The notes under the pieces were generated by a model. The model did no database searches. It saw nothing but the letters and a program-made list of their open reading frames with translations, and had not been told where the DNA came from. From Lysobacterales bacterium (GTDB lineage Bacteria; Pseudomonadota; Gammaproteobacteria; Xanthomonadales; Rhodanobacteraceae), in the NCBI GenBank assembly GCA_017305135.1, contig JAFKNA010000007.1, forward strand, positions 119,441 to 183,440: 64,000 nucleotides of DNA, in the 5' to 3' direction. The translations under genes were made by a program, and so were the position numbers. Positions 9,313 to 17,888 of the stretch are shown one piece after another; position 1 is the stretch's first letter, and the number at the start of each line of letters is the position of its first letter.

Positions 9313-9960
9313 TCACCATGCTCCGGAAATCGCAGGCGCAGCGAGCACCAGCTTGTAAATTTTCCCGCAGTCATCGAGCAGAGCTATATCGTCCAGCTTT
9401 TTCGGGTGTTTCTTGAACCAGCCGTCGCAGGCACATAGCAGATCCGTGTCGGGGCCCCGCTCGAAGAAACTCTCGATGAATTCCTCGGTCAGTTCGGGAT
9501 TGGGCAGAGTGAAGTAATCACCTGGTTTGGAAAGGCTGTCGATAGAGTCGGCTTCCTCGCTGATCAAGCGCTGGAACATCTTTCGCGGAACCGCGATATC
9601 GTAGCCTTTGCCTTGGGCGGATCCCTTGAAGATGGGCGCCATGAAATCAATGATGTGGTGCTCCGTCTGGACCCAGAAATGGAATCCATCCCTGCCCGAG
9701 GTCACGATTCCATCTCCTCGCTTCGCGATGCAGAAAATTGAAGGAACCTCGTTGACACAGAGCAGGAATGCACCCGCGACCGGGCGAGCAGGAATCTTGT
9801 AGTGCTTATTTAAGATCATCGCGCCCGCGATGGCAAAGAACATGCAGGCGTGCGGCGTGTTGGCGCGGCCCTCAAGAATCGAATAGATGACCTTGTAGAT
9901 CCGGTCGTACTCCGGAAGGGTCAGAAGCGGCTTCGGTGGAGTGTTGCTGGATTTGGTCAT
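9313..9960 (-). CDS. DUF2026-like protein, last gene of the hsdMS operon
   Basis: 215 residues. Recognisable signatures of the DUF2026 family as I recall it: YDRIYKVIYSILEG, THACMFFAIAGAMIL, ARPVAGAF, DGFHFWVQTEHHIIDFMAP. The spaced Cys, His and Asp in THACMFF, GFHFWV and IDFM resemble the Cys-His-Asp layout of papain/transglutaminase-like folds, but this is inference. The function is unknown. It starts six bases after the stop of the upstream gene on the same strand and so is probably co-transcribed with hsdM-hsdS. The 132 bases between it and hsdR show no gene and no clear terminator. Confidence 0.7.
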   Translation of the reverse strand: MTKSSNTPPKPLLTLPEYDRIYKVIYSILEGRANTPHACMFFAIAGAMILNKHYKIPARPVAGAFLLCVNEVPSIFCIAKRGDGIVTSGRDGFHFWVQTEHHIIDFMAPIFKGSAQGKGYDIAVPRKMFQRLISEEADSIDSLSKPGDYFTLPNPELTEEFIESFFERGPDTDLLCACDGWFKKHPKKLDDIALLDDCGKIYKLVLAAPAISGAW

Positions 9961-9966
9961 GAGTCG

Positions 9967-12768
9967 TCAGGGGGTGGCGTCGACGATGCCGCGGGTCGCT
10001 GCACGCACTTTTGCCGAAGGATGATCGCGCACCGGATGGATCAATCCCTTCGCCCATTCCGGGCAATGATTGGTAAGCTCGGTGACCAGCGCAAGCGGAA
10101 CAAGAACGCTTCCGTCGACACAGATGCGCTCCACGGCACGTCGCAGGGTTGGTGTATCGGCACCACCTTCCACTCTACGGCCTACGAACCGTGCAGCCGC
10201 GCCACGAATGGAAGGATCGCTATCACCAAGGGACTGCAGTGCCAAGACGTCGTAACCTGCGGGCCTGAACTCCCTTAGTACCCACCAAGCCATTTGGCGA
10301 CCGTCTCCCTCTCCTGCCAGCGCGCCAGCGACGAAGGTCTCGACTTCCAGGTCAGATTGCCCGCCCACACCAAACTGCACCAGGGCAGCGAGTCCAGCAG
10401 CCGAGCGCCACTTCCCCTTCATATCAAAGAAATTGGTGGGAAGAAAACGACTAGTTCGCAGCCCTGTAATCTGGTGCAGAAGAAGGTCTACGGCCTCCTC
10501 CGGAAGAAGAACTAAGTCGCGCACAATCCGGTAAATGGAAGACTCTTTATGGTCAGCAATAACCGCATTATCCCCAAGATATGACATTACTTCTGTCCAC
10601 CGCGCAATGCGGGGAAGGGAAAAGCTCAAATTCACCAAGAATAGACAAGTATCCACAGAGCGCCCGAAGCCAAAGCTTCCCCGAGCAGCCTGGTGGCGTT
10701 CCTTTTCTAACAGTTGCACCAATGTTTGCGCACTTTGTTCGGCAATTCCCTCTGTCAGAAAGCCATCCTCAAAACCAATAGCAGCGGCCAACAAGTTGCC
10801 TTCCTTAGCTGCCTGCAGCAGTCGCACGCGCGCCACCTCTGAGCCGAGCTTGGCGGAAAGCCCCAGTAACCGCGCCAGCTCCGAATGCTCAGCGCTCCGA
10901 CTGGCCAAATCCAGAAATAGTTCAGCATCTAGAGCGGTCGGAGCAAGCCGCTCCAGTTCCTCTGCGACCGAGCAGATGTCTTTCAGGTGCGTCCAGTGCA
11001 CTGGCACCGAATGAAGCTCGGCTGCAACTCTCTCCAATACTGAAGCCGAGCATGCTCCGAGCGCACCTTTAATAGCACCGAGTAGGCTCGCAACCCGCGG
11101 CGCCTTATCGTGAGGTTCGTTCGCAGCTTCTTCGTTTACAGCTCGGTTCAAGCACCAGAGGACCACATCATCTGCGGCTGTAGGCATTCCCAGATCACCA
11201 AATGCGCCCCAGAACTCGAGAAGCGCATCAACACGTCCCGGTGAAAATCTCTCGGGAACGCAATCAGTTGAAAGTTCAGCAAGGACTTGAGCGGGGCCGC
11301 ATCGCCACGCGCGGCGGCCGGCAAGCACCACTGACGCCTTGTCCCCACTGCTCAGCAAGCGCGAATATGCGGACCGGAATTCGTCATCTGTCTTGGCACA
11401 CTGGGAACCGAACCTGCCGAGTCGGGCTTCGGCTGCTGCTAAGCCCGCACGATCGGCGGAAAACAGTGCCATGAACCTGGACGGTAGGAGCTGCTGCGCC
11501 GGCGGTTCAGCATCCCATCGAGAGCTAGTGTCATGGGCCCACTCGCGAAACTGCGACATTGCGGCGGCATCTAGCGCCCAACGAAGCTGCTGATCCCGCC
11601 ACCATGACCCGGCGTTGTCACCCGCTCGCAAAGTCCCAGAAATACTCTCAGCACTCTCCCTCCATGAGGCCAAGTTCAGGAGCGCCCGATAACCGACACC
11701 CGAAAGCAGCGATGCGGTCGGGTCGTCACCAATGCCGGTCAGCAAGGTAATGGCTTGGGAGGCATGTGACTTCGCTTCGTCTCGGAGGCCTGCTTCATCT
11801 GCGAAGCGCGAGGCATGGAGATGCAGCCATGCGTGATCAACGGGTGCGGCCTTGTCACGAGCCAGCTCTTCGGCAACCAAATAGGCGCCCTCCCGAGGAA
11901 CGCCAATGCTCAGCTCTGCTCCCGCGAGCAATACGGTTGAAGCAGTCCGCCAGTCCTCTCGCACCGCGGTGGCCTGAACGTCCTTTAAGCTACTCTTGTC
12001 ATCATAGGCAATGAATCGCCATAGAGCGAAAGCGAACTGCCAGCGCCAATCGCTGTTCAGTGGCTTCTTGTCCAACTCCGGCCAATCGCGGTTTGTCTCT
12101 AAGCGTTGCTTGAGTCTCGATACGTGCAGGAGCACGAGAAGCGCGATAGCCTCCTCTGGCTCAAGCGCACTGCTTGCGCTGCGATTCGCGTGCGGTGCTA
12201 CCAACCTAGGAATCAACAGCGCATAGCGCAGGCGGTCACTTGGCGGGACTTGCGTCGACGCGGCATCGAAGTTCGTTCCCTCCAAGGAGATCGATCCTCG
12301 CTGGGCGAGTGCAATCTCCAGCAATCGCGGAACATCGACTTCGCTGATAGTATTCGTCTTCGGGACGAAGACCTTGCACCCCTTCCCCGTGGACTCGCAT
12401 CGATCCGAAGTCACGTGGACCCAGTATCCAGTGCGTGCGTCGATGTCGTAGAGCACGAGTAAGTGAGGAAGCTGGTGCTTGATCCAGTAGTCGAAGTGCT
12501 CGTTATCGTTGCGATGCCACCACCCGGTGATTTCGTCGTTAACGAGCACAGGCTCCGAGAACCAGTGCGGCCCACCCTTGACCTGCACTCCTATTAACGC
12601 ACCTCGATCGAACCGACGTGGGTCACGGGCCGCTACCAGCAGGTCAGTACCTAGATCATGGCGATCCCGGTTTTCGAGCGGTGCCCACCTGATCCGTTCG
12701 AATAGGCCGGCCACCTCGGTGACCCCTACGCCTCCCGTTGATGACTCCTTACTTGCTCGCATTGCCAC
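9967..12768 (-). CDS. DUF4365-like nuclease domain fused to long helical repeats
   Basis: 933 residues from GTG at 12768 (ATG at 12762 is an alternative). The N-terminal 150 residues (LGTDLLVAARD, IGVQVKGGPHWF, YWIKHQLPHLLVLYD) fit the DUF4365 type of PD-(D/E)XK fold with D and QVK as candidate catalytic residues. The remainder is Ala/Leu-rich helical sequence resembling HEAT or TPR repeats, ending in a repeated pattern (QSLGDSDPSIRGAAARFVG) typical of HEAT units. It overlaps the end of hsdS by 20 bases, so it is translationally linked to the restriction operon. Codon use and local GC are lower than in the core genes, a sign of transfer. A defence role beside the R-M system is plausible but unproven. 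Confidence 0.6.
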   Translation of the reverse strand: MAMRASKESSTGGVGVTEVAGLFERIRWAPLENRDRHDLGTDLLVAARDPRRFDRGALIGVQVKGGPHWFSEPVLVNDEITGWWHRNDNEHFDYWIKHQLPHLLVLYDIDARTGYWVHVTSDRCESTGKGCKVFVPKTNTISEVDVPRLLEIALAQRGSISLEGTNFDAASTQVPPSDRLRYALLIPRLVAPHANRSASSALEPEEAIALLVLLHVSRLKQRLETNRDWPELDKKPLNSDWRWQFAFALWRFIAYDDKSSLKDVQATAVREDWRTASTVLLAGAELSIGVPREGAYLVAEELARDKAAPVDHAWLHLHASRFADEAGLRDEAKSHASQAITLLTGIGDDPTASLLSGVGYRALLNLASWRESAESISGTLRAGDNAGSWWRDQQLRWALDAAAMSQFREWAHDTSSRWDAEPPAQQLLPSRFMALFSADRAGLAAAEARLGRFGSQCAKTDDEFRSAYSRLLSSGDKASVVLAGRRAWRCGPAQVLAELSTDCVPERFSPGRVDALLEFWGAFGDLGMPTAADDVVLWCLNRAVNEEAANEPHDKAPRVASLLGAIKGALGACSASVLERVAAELHSVPVHWTHLKDICSVAEELERLAPTALDAELFLDLASRSAEHSELARLLGLSAKLGSEVARVRLLQAAKEGNLLAAAIGFEDGFLTEGIAEQSAQTLVQLLEKERHQAARGSFGFGRSVDTCLFLVNLSFSLPRIARWTEVMSYLGDNAVIADHKESSIYRIVRDLVLLPEEAVDLLLHQITGLRTSRFLPTNFFDMKGKWRSAAGLAALVQFGVGGQSDLEVETFVAGALAGEGDGRQMAWWVLREFRPAGYDVLALQSLGDSDPSIRGAAARFVGRRVEGGADTPTLRRAVERICVDGSVLVPLALVTELTNHCPEWAKGLIHPVRDHPSAKVRAATRGIVDATP

Positions 12769-14089
12769 ACCCTAAGAATTTGAGCGTTTCAGCTTCAGAA
12801 GCGTGGAGTTTGCAGGATATCAAGCGCGGAAGCAGGTTGTCGCGAGTTTTCTTCAGACTACTGGCAATAGTGATGTTCGCGTGAATCCTAGCAATCATGG
12901 GCCCAACGACATTGTCGAATGCCTCAAGGATGGTCGCTGGCGGAAGAGCGACACGGAACTTTGCCAGATCACTCCAGTTTGTACGCGGCATCTTTGCCCC
13001 ATTTGATAGCTGGGTGGCGTAAGAGATGACCGCATGGCTACTGAACTGCATTGTCGTGTATCCGAGCCACTGAGGCGACACGGGACGAACGACAAGAATG
13101 TCCGTAGAGCAAACGCCAGCACTCGTAGCTACACCAACTTTGTGAAAGTACGGCCGAAGCTTTCCGAAGAGGATGTCATTGGCGCGATACCAGAACTTTC
13201 CGCTTGCCAGTCCTTCCGCACTTCCTTGGTCTGTCAGCGCGATCGATTTCTTCGGCATGTGCTCCAAGCCAATGTAAGGCGTGCTCGGATCAAGGTTTTC
13301 GGGCTTCGCCTGTTCCCGAACGTTCTTGCTGATCTTCCCGAGTCCTGCGATGCTCCAGCCTTTGGGGATCGGGCCGAGTTGGGATTCCTCGAACTCGCTC
13401 GGGAACAGGACGGCGGTGGCGGCGTCCATGCCTTCGGGCTCGTGGCCTTCGGCCTTGGCGTGGACGGGGTCGAAGTCCACGAACCAGGACTTGAACAGGG
13501 CCTGGGCGATGGCTTCGAGGGTGGCGTTGGTCTGGCGCAGGTTGTCGATGCGGTCGTCGAGACACGCGGTGAACTGGCCCACAGCCGCCTGTACTTCGAT
13601 GGGAGGCATGGGAACGCGTAATCGAGAGATGATTGATGTGTTCAAGTTCGGCATGACGGCTCCAACGGCGTTGGAGCGAAGCCAGCCGAAGACTTCTGTG
13701 GTCGAAAGGTAGGCGGCCAGGAACTTGGGATCGACCGCATTTGGGTTAACCCGAAGCAGCAGGGCGCCCGTTCCGCAGATGGAGCCAACGTGCTCCTCAT
13801 CCACGATGGTCGAAAGGCCCGTCGCCTGAATACCTCGCCGGGCGAACAAGATGTCACCAAGCATCAATCGATGGCGGGACAGCTCGGCTGCTTTTGTTTC
13901 GCTGACCAGCGGCAACGCCGCGTCCGCAACGATTCGGCCACGACCGATAGCCTCAGTTGGGATGACCGGGATGCCCTCATCCGTGTAGTCGTGCTTGTGA
14001 AGCTGTGAGCCGAATGGGCCTGTTTGGAGCCGCGCGTGTCCACGATCGACTAGATCGCCAATGGACACCTGCGGAAAGTCAGACCGCAT
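12749..14089 (-). CDS. hsdS: Type I restriction specificity subunit
   Basis: 446 residues in the two-halves layout of HsdS: a first target-recognition domain (RLQTGPFGSQLHKHDY), a conserved helical spacer (FKSWFVDFDPVHAKAEG) and a second recognition domain beginning near GWSIAGLGKISK. HsdS sets the bipartite DNA target of the methyltransferase and nuclease. The start ATG lies inside the last codons of hsdM (11-base overlap), and the end overlaps the next gene by 20 bases, so all three are coupled. The N-terminal recognition domain has lower GC than the spacer, consistent with domain exchange. Confidence 0.93.
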   Translation of the reverse strand: MRSDFPQVSIGDLVDRGHARLQTGPFGSQLHKHDYTDEGIPVIPTEAIGRGRIVADAALPLVSETKAAELSRHRLMLGDILFARRGIQATGLSTIVDEEHVGSICGTGALLLRVNPNAVDPKFLAAYLSTTEVFGWLRSNAVGAVMPNLNTSIISRLRVPMPPIEVQAAVGQFTACLDDRIDNLRQTNATLEAIAQALFKSWFVDFDPVHAKAEGHEPEGMDAATAVLFPSEFEESQLGPIPKGWSIAGLGKISKNVREQAKPENLDPSTPYIGLEHMPKKSIALTDQGSAEGLASGKFWYRANDILFGKLRPYFHKVGVATSAGVCSTDILVVRPVSPQWLGYTTMQFSSHAVISYATQLSNGAKMPRTNWSDLAKFRVALPPATILEAFDNVVGPMIARIHANITIASSLKKTRDNLLPRLISCKLHASEAETLKFLGCGNASK

Positions 14090-15821
14090 AGCCCAATGCC
14101 CCCAACTTCTCCCGAATCACCGCATCCAGCTCCGCACCCTTGGCCATCTGCTCGGCCAGTTGCGCGGTCAGCCGCTCCATCTTCTCGTTGAACGCCTCGT
14201 CGTCGTCCTCTTCCACCTGCGCGCCAACGTAGCGGCCGGGGGTGAGGACGAAGCCGTGCTTTTCGACCTCTTCGAGGGTGGCGGAGTAGCAGAAGCCGGG
14301 TTCGTTGGTGTAGCCAAAAGCGCCCTCACCCCAGCCCTCTCCCGCAAGCGGGAGAGGAGGCAAAGCAGAAGCGCCGTCGGCCTGGCCCTCTTTCGCAGGC
14401 GGGAGAGGGGAAAGAGCGGAGGCGTCCTCGCCGCGGCCGTCGTCGTCAGCGGGGAGAGGGGGCGAAGCGAACTCCGTGCCGCGCCAGCGGTGGTAGGCCT
14501 GCGCGATGCGCTGCAGGTCCGCGTCGGTGAACTCGATCTGGGTGCGGCTGATCCGCCCGCTGGCGGCCTTGCGAGCGTCGATGAACAGGATCTGCCCGCG
14601 GCGGTCGATGCGGCCGTTGCCGCCGGCGGCCTTGTCCTTGCTGAGGAACCACAAGCACGCGGGGATCTGGGTGTTGGAGAAGAGCTGGCCGGGCAGGGCG
14701 ACCATGCACTCGACCACGTCGCCCTGCACCATGCCGCGGCGGATGTCGCCTTCGCCGGATTGCTGCGAGCTCATGGAGCCGTTGGCCAGCACGATCCCGG
14801 CGCGGCCGCGTGAGGACAGGCGCGCCAGCATGTGCTGCAGCCAGGCGAAGTTGGCGTTGCCTTTCGGCGGAATGCCGTACACCCAGCGCGGGTCGTCGGC
14901 GAGCTTGTCGCCGCCCCAGTCGGAGATGTTGAACGGGGGGTTGGCCAGCACGTAGTCGGCGCGCAGGGTCTTGTGCTGGTCGTTGCTGAAGGTGTCGCCG
15001 TAGGTGGTGCCCAGATCCCCGTGCAGGCCGTGCACGGCCAGGTTCATCAGCGCCAGGCGCCGGGTGGCGGCCATCATTTCCTGGCCGTGGATGGCGAGAT
15101 CCCCCTTCTTCCTGAGCTTGGCGGCGTGGGCGTCCTTGAACCTGGCGGACTGCACGAACATGCCGCCTGAGCCGCAGGCCGGGTCGTAGATGGTGCCCTT
15201 GAACGGGGCGAGGATTTCCACCAGCAGGTTGACCACGGATTTTGGCGTGTAGAACTCGCCGGCGCGGGCGCCTTCCTTCAGCGCGAACTGGCCGAGGAAG
15301 TATTCATACACCTCGCCGAACACGTCGCGGCTGCCGTGGCGCTCGGGGTCGAAGCTGAGCCGGGCGAGGAGCTGCATCAACTCGCCGAGCTTGCCGGGCT
15401 CGAGCTCCAGGCGCGAGAACTCGCGGTACAGCACGCCCTTGAGGCTCGGGTTATCGGCTTCGATCTCGCCCAGCGCCCGGTCCAGCTTCTGCGCCAGGTC
15501 CGGCGCGGCGGCCTGCGCCAGCAGGGCGTTGAAGTGCGCCTTGGGCGGCACCCAAAACACATTGTCGGCGTCGTAGAAGGTCTTGTCGGCGGCGAACTGC
15601 TCGGCCAGCGCCGGCCGCATGCTCGCCTCGTCGACGTAATACGGGGATTGCGGCTCGCCCACGCCATGGCGGATCGCGCGGCCCTGCGCGTCGAACATGT
15701 CCGACACGTACTTCAGGAACACCAGCCCCAGCACCGGGTACTTGTAGGTCGCCGCCGCGACCGAGCCGCGCAGCTTGTCCGCCGCGTCCCACAGCGTGCG
15801 CTTGAATTCTTCGTTGGTCAT
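14079..15821 (-). CDS. hsdM: Type I DNA methyltransferase subunit with an in-frame repeat insertion
   Basis: 580 residues. The N-terminal helical domain (KRTLWDAADKLRG, YKYPVLGLVFLKYVSDMF) is followed by the N6-adenine methyltransferase core with motif I YDPACGSGGMF near residue 212 and motif IV ANPPFN near residue 293. HsdM modifies host DNA together with HsdS. It is longer than typical HsdM because about 45 residues (roughly 454-500) are encoded by a palindromic intergenic-type repeat, giving SPLPPAKEG and LPPLPLAGEGWGEG between WRGTE and EPGFCYSATLEEV. The insert sits in a surface region and preserves the frame, so the enzyme may remain active. Confidence 0.93.
   Translation of the reverse strand: MTNEEFKRTLWDAADKLRGSVAAATYKYPVLGLVFLKYVSDMFDAQGRAIRHGVGEPQSPYYVDEASMRPALAEQFAADKTFYDADNVFWVPPKAHFNALLAQAAAPDLAQKLDRALGEIEADNPSLKGVLYREFSRLELEPGKLGELMQLLARLSFDPERHGSRDVFGEVYEYFLGQFALKEGARAGEFYTPKSVVNLLVEILAPFKGTIYDPACGSGGMFVQSARFKDAHAAKLRKKGDLAIHGQEMMAATRRLALMNLAVHGLHGDLGTTYGDTFSNDQHKTLRADYVLANPPFNISDWGGDKLADDPRWVYGIPPKGNANFAWLQHMLARLSSRGRAGIVLANGSMSSQQSGEGDIRRGMVQGDVVECMVALPGQLFSNTQIPACLWFLSKDKAAGGNGRIDRRGQILFIDARKAASGRISRTQIEFTDADLQRIAQAYHRWRGTEFASPPLPADDDGRGEDASALSPLPPAKEGQADGASALPPLPLAGEGWGEGAFGYTNEPGFCYSATLEEVEKHGFVLTPGRYVGAQVEEDDDEAFNEKMERLTAQLAEQMAKGAELDAVIREKLGALGYAV
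14325..14470. repeat. Palindromic SPLPLAGEG-type repeats inside hsdM
   Basis: The best unit contains CTCTCCCGC-AA-GCGGGAGAG, preceded by CCCTCACCCCAGCC. Two degenerate units follow (CCCTCTTTCGCAGGCGGGAGAG and GTCAGCGGGGAGAGG). In reverse they encode LPLAGEG-type peptides, a known product of this mobile palindromic repeat class when it lies in genes. Three adjacent partial copies within 150 bases suggest repeated insertion or local duplication. Confidence 0.75.
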
Positions 15822-16137
15822 TTCGTCCCCTGCCGCGCGCCGATCTTCGCAGATCGCCTTCCCGGGCGCCGAGCCCCATCAATGTACGTCAGGAATCGGG
15901 CTGGTGCAGCGCCAGGGTGCCTGGGGGGCTCGCCGCTGCAGACCGAGGCGGGGTGAAGAAGAGGGGCCGGTCGGGAGACCGGCGTTCCGGGATGGCTGCA
16001 TGCGGGCTGCGGCGCGGCGCGGGGTGGCATCCGGAAAGGCCGGGCTCCGGCCGATGCTTTGCATGGGGTGCTGCGGCGTGGCGGAGAGCGGCCGGGCGGG
16101 AGCCCGGCCCTCCTGGCGGAGCATCCGGTTCAGGGCC
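15822..16137. other. Intergenic region upstream of rtcB
   Basis: No convincing gene. It contains GC-rich inverted repeats such as GCCGGTCGGGAGACCGGC near 15967 and CCGGGCGGGAGCCCGG near 16092, probably REP-like elements. It also marks the switch from the accessory R-M locus to chromosomal core genes. Confidence 0.5.
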
Positions 16138-16166
16138 TTGCGCTACAATGCTGTTACCCATAAATT
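16138..16166 (+). promoter_or_regulatory. Probable sigma-70 promoter of rtcB
   Basis: TTGCGC (-35 like) and TAAATT (-10 like) are separated by 17 bases and lie about 32 bases upstream of the rtcB start codon. No GG-N10-GC sigma-54 element of the kind that drives rtcBA in enterobacteria was found, and no rtcR or rtcA is adjacent. Confidence 0.45.
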
Positions 16167-16197
16167 CAAAGACTTGCGTTATGCAGGCAGGATTTAC

Positions 16198-17394
16198 ATG
16201 CAAGCGTTTTCCACCCCCTCCCCCGTGCCGCGCCCGGTCCGCACCTGGGCGACGGACCTGGATGCCGACACCCGGCGCCAGCTCGACAACGTGGCGCAGT
16301 TGCCGATCATCCACCGGCACGTGGCGGCGATGGCGGATGCGCACCTGGGCCTCGGCGCGACGGTGGGTTCGGTGCTGGCGACGCGCGGGGCGATCATTCC
16401 GGCGGCGGTCGGCGTGGACATCGGCTGCGGGATGATTGCGCTGCGGCTGTCGCTGCGCGGTGCGGAGCTGGACGAGCGCCAGCTCAAGCGCGTGTTCGAC
16501 CAGATCGGCCGCGACGTCCCGGTGGGCATGGCGCAGCACGAGCCGGCGACGGCGCGGACCGGTGCGGCCCGTGAACTCACGCGCGGCCTGCAGCAGATCA
16601 CCGACAAGCATCCGGCGGTGCTGCGGCGCATGGGCCGGCGCTCGCGCTGGCAGCAGCAGATCGGCACGCTCGGCGGCGGCAACCACTTCATCGAGGTGTG
16701 CCTCGATGAGTCCGACCGCGTGTGGCTGATGCTGCACTCGGGCAGCCGCGGCGTCGGCAACGCGATCGGCACGCATTTCATCGAGCTGGCGCGCGAGGAC
16801 ATGCTGCGCCAGCAGGCGGACCTGCCGGACCGGGATCTTGCCTACCTCCGCGAGGGCAGCGCGCATTTCGACGACTACGTCGAGGCGGTCGGCTGGGCGC
16901 AAGGCTACGCGCGCCGCAACCGCGAGGAGATGATGGCGCTGGTGCTGGAGGCCTGTCGCCGCCAGTTCCCGCCGTTCACGATCACCGACGAGGTGGTCAA
17001 CTGCCACCACAACTACGTGGCGCGCGAGCACCACTTCGGGGCGGACGTGTGGGTGACGCGCAAGGGCGCGATCCGCGCCGGCCGGGGCGAGCTGGGCATC
17101 GTGCCGGGCAGCATGGGCGCGAAGAGCTACATCGTGCGCGGACTCGGCAATGCGGACAGCTTCGAGTCCAGCGCGCACGGCGCCGGCCGGCGCATGAGCC
17201 GCACCGAGGCCCGCCGCCGCTTCACGCTGGAGGACATGCGCGCGCAGACGCGCGGAGTGATCAGCCGCAAGGACCAGGGCGTGATCGACGAGATCCCCGG
17301 CGCCTACAAGGACATCGACGAGGTGATGGCCAACCAGGCCGACCTCACCGAAGTCGTGCACACGCTGCGGCAGATCGTGAACGTGAAGGGCTGA
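16198..17394 (+). CDS. rtcB: RNA-splicing ligase RtcB
   Basis: 398 residues from ATG at 16198. RtcB joins 2',3'-cyclic phosphate (or 3'-phosphate) and 5'-OH RNA ends using GTP and Mn2+ in RNA repair. Family motifs in order: IGCGMIALRL, GGGNHFIEV, HSGSRGVGN, CHHNYVAREHHFG, VPGSMGAKSYIVRG and SSAHGAGRRMSR, the last holding the histidine that is guanylylated in characterised homologues. Length agrees with the family. It stands alone, followed by an array of palindromic repeats. Other in-frame starts upstream lie in repeat-rich sequence and before the likely promoter, so the short start is preferred. Confidence 0.95.
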   Translation: MQAFSTPSPVPRPVRTWATDLDADTRRQLDNVAQLPIIHRHVAAMADAHLGLGATVGSVLATRGAIIPAAVGVDIGCGMIALRLSLRGAELDERQLKRVFDQIGRDVPVGMAQHEPATARTGAARELTRGLQQITDKHPAVLRRMGRRSRWQQQIGTLGGGNHFIEVCLDESDRVWLMLHSGSRGVGNAIGTHFIELAREDMLRQQADLPDRDLAYLREGSAHFDDYVEAVGWAQGYARRNREEMMALVLEACRRQFPPFTITDEVVNCHHNYVAREHHFGADVWVTRKGAIRAGRGELGIVPGSMGAKSYIVRGLGNADSFESSAHGAGRRMSRTEARRRFTLEDMRAQTRGVISRKDQGVIDEIPGAYKDIDEVMANQADLTEVVHTLRQIVNVKG

Positions 17395-17396
17395 GC

Positions 17397-17823
17397 GCCG
17401 TTCAATGGATGCCCGCTTCCGCGGGCATGATGTCGGAAGTGGCCGGAGCTTTCTGCGGATGCGGCGCGGGGCGGGTGTCCGCCTTCGCGGGCATGACGGC
17501 CGAAGTGCCGGAGCTCTCTGGGATGCGACGTGCGGGGTGGCTGGCTGTTCCTGGGAATGCCGAGCTCCAGCTCGGCGCTTCCAGCGGGGCGATGAGCCAG
17601 CAGCAACCGATCAACCATCGTGACGTCATGCCCGCGAAAGCGGGCATCCATGTTGCTGCTTACCCGGCGCATCCGTACGCCGAGCCCGGGCGGACCTGGC
17701 GCGATGGATAGCTTCCGCCGAGCCGTTCAATGGATGCCTGCTTCCGCGGGCATGACGTCGAAAGTGACCGGAGCTCTCTGCGGATGCGGCGCGGGGCGGA
17801 TGCCCGCTTCCGCGCGCATGACG
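17397..17823. repeat. REP-type array with a duplicated ~100-bp composite unit
   Basis: Palindromes of the form ATGCCCGCTTCCGCGGGCAT occur at 17408, 17475 (GTGTCCGCCTTCGCGGGCAT), 17627 (opposite orientation), 17733 and 17800. A composite of two palindromes joined by a conserved linker (CCGGAGCTTTCTGCGGATGC and neighbours) appears at 17397-17498 and again at 17722-17823. The intervening sequence (17525-17620) carries a CTCCAGCTCGGCG-type repeat. No gene is present in the gap 17395-17888. Confidence 0.8.
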
Positions 17824-17888
17824 CAGGGACTGCGGTTGCATTCCGCGTGGCCGCGATCTGGCTGCTCTCCGTCACCCCGCGGTTCGGC

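Noticed and set aside
16081..16197. Sigma-54 promoter for rtcB
   Set aside because: No GG and GC elements at -24/-12 spacing; a sigma-70-like pair fits better.
15889..17361. 490-codon minus-strand frame opposite rtcB
   Set aside because: Ala/Arg/His-rich shadow of a highly conserved gene, with no motifs.
17397..17823. CRISPR array or tandem satellite
   Set aside because: Units alternate orientation and are unequally spaced; they fit REP-type palindromes.
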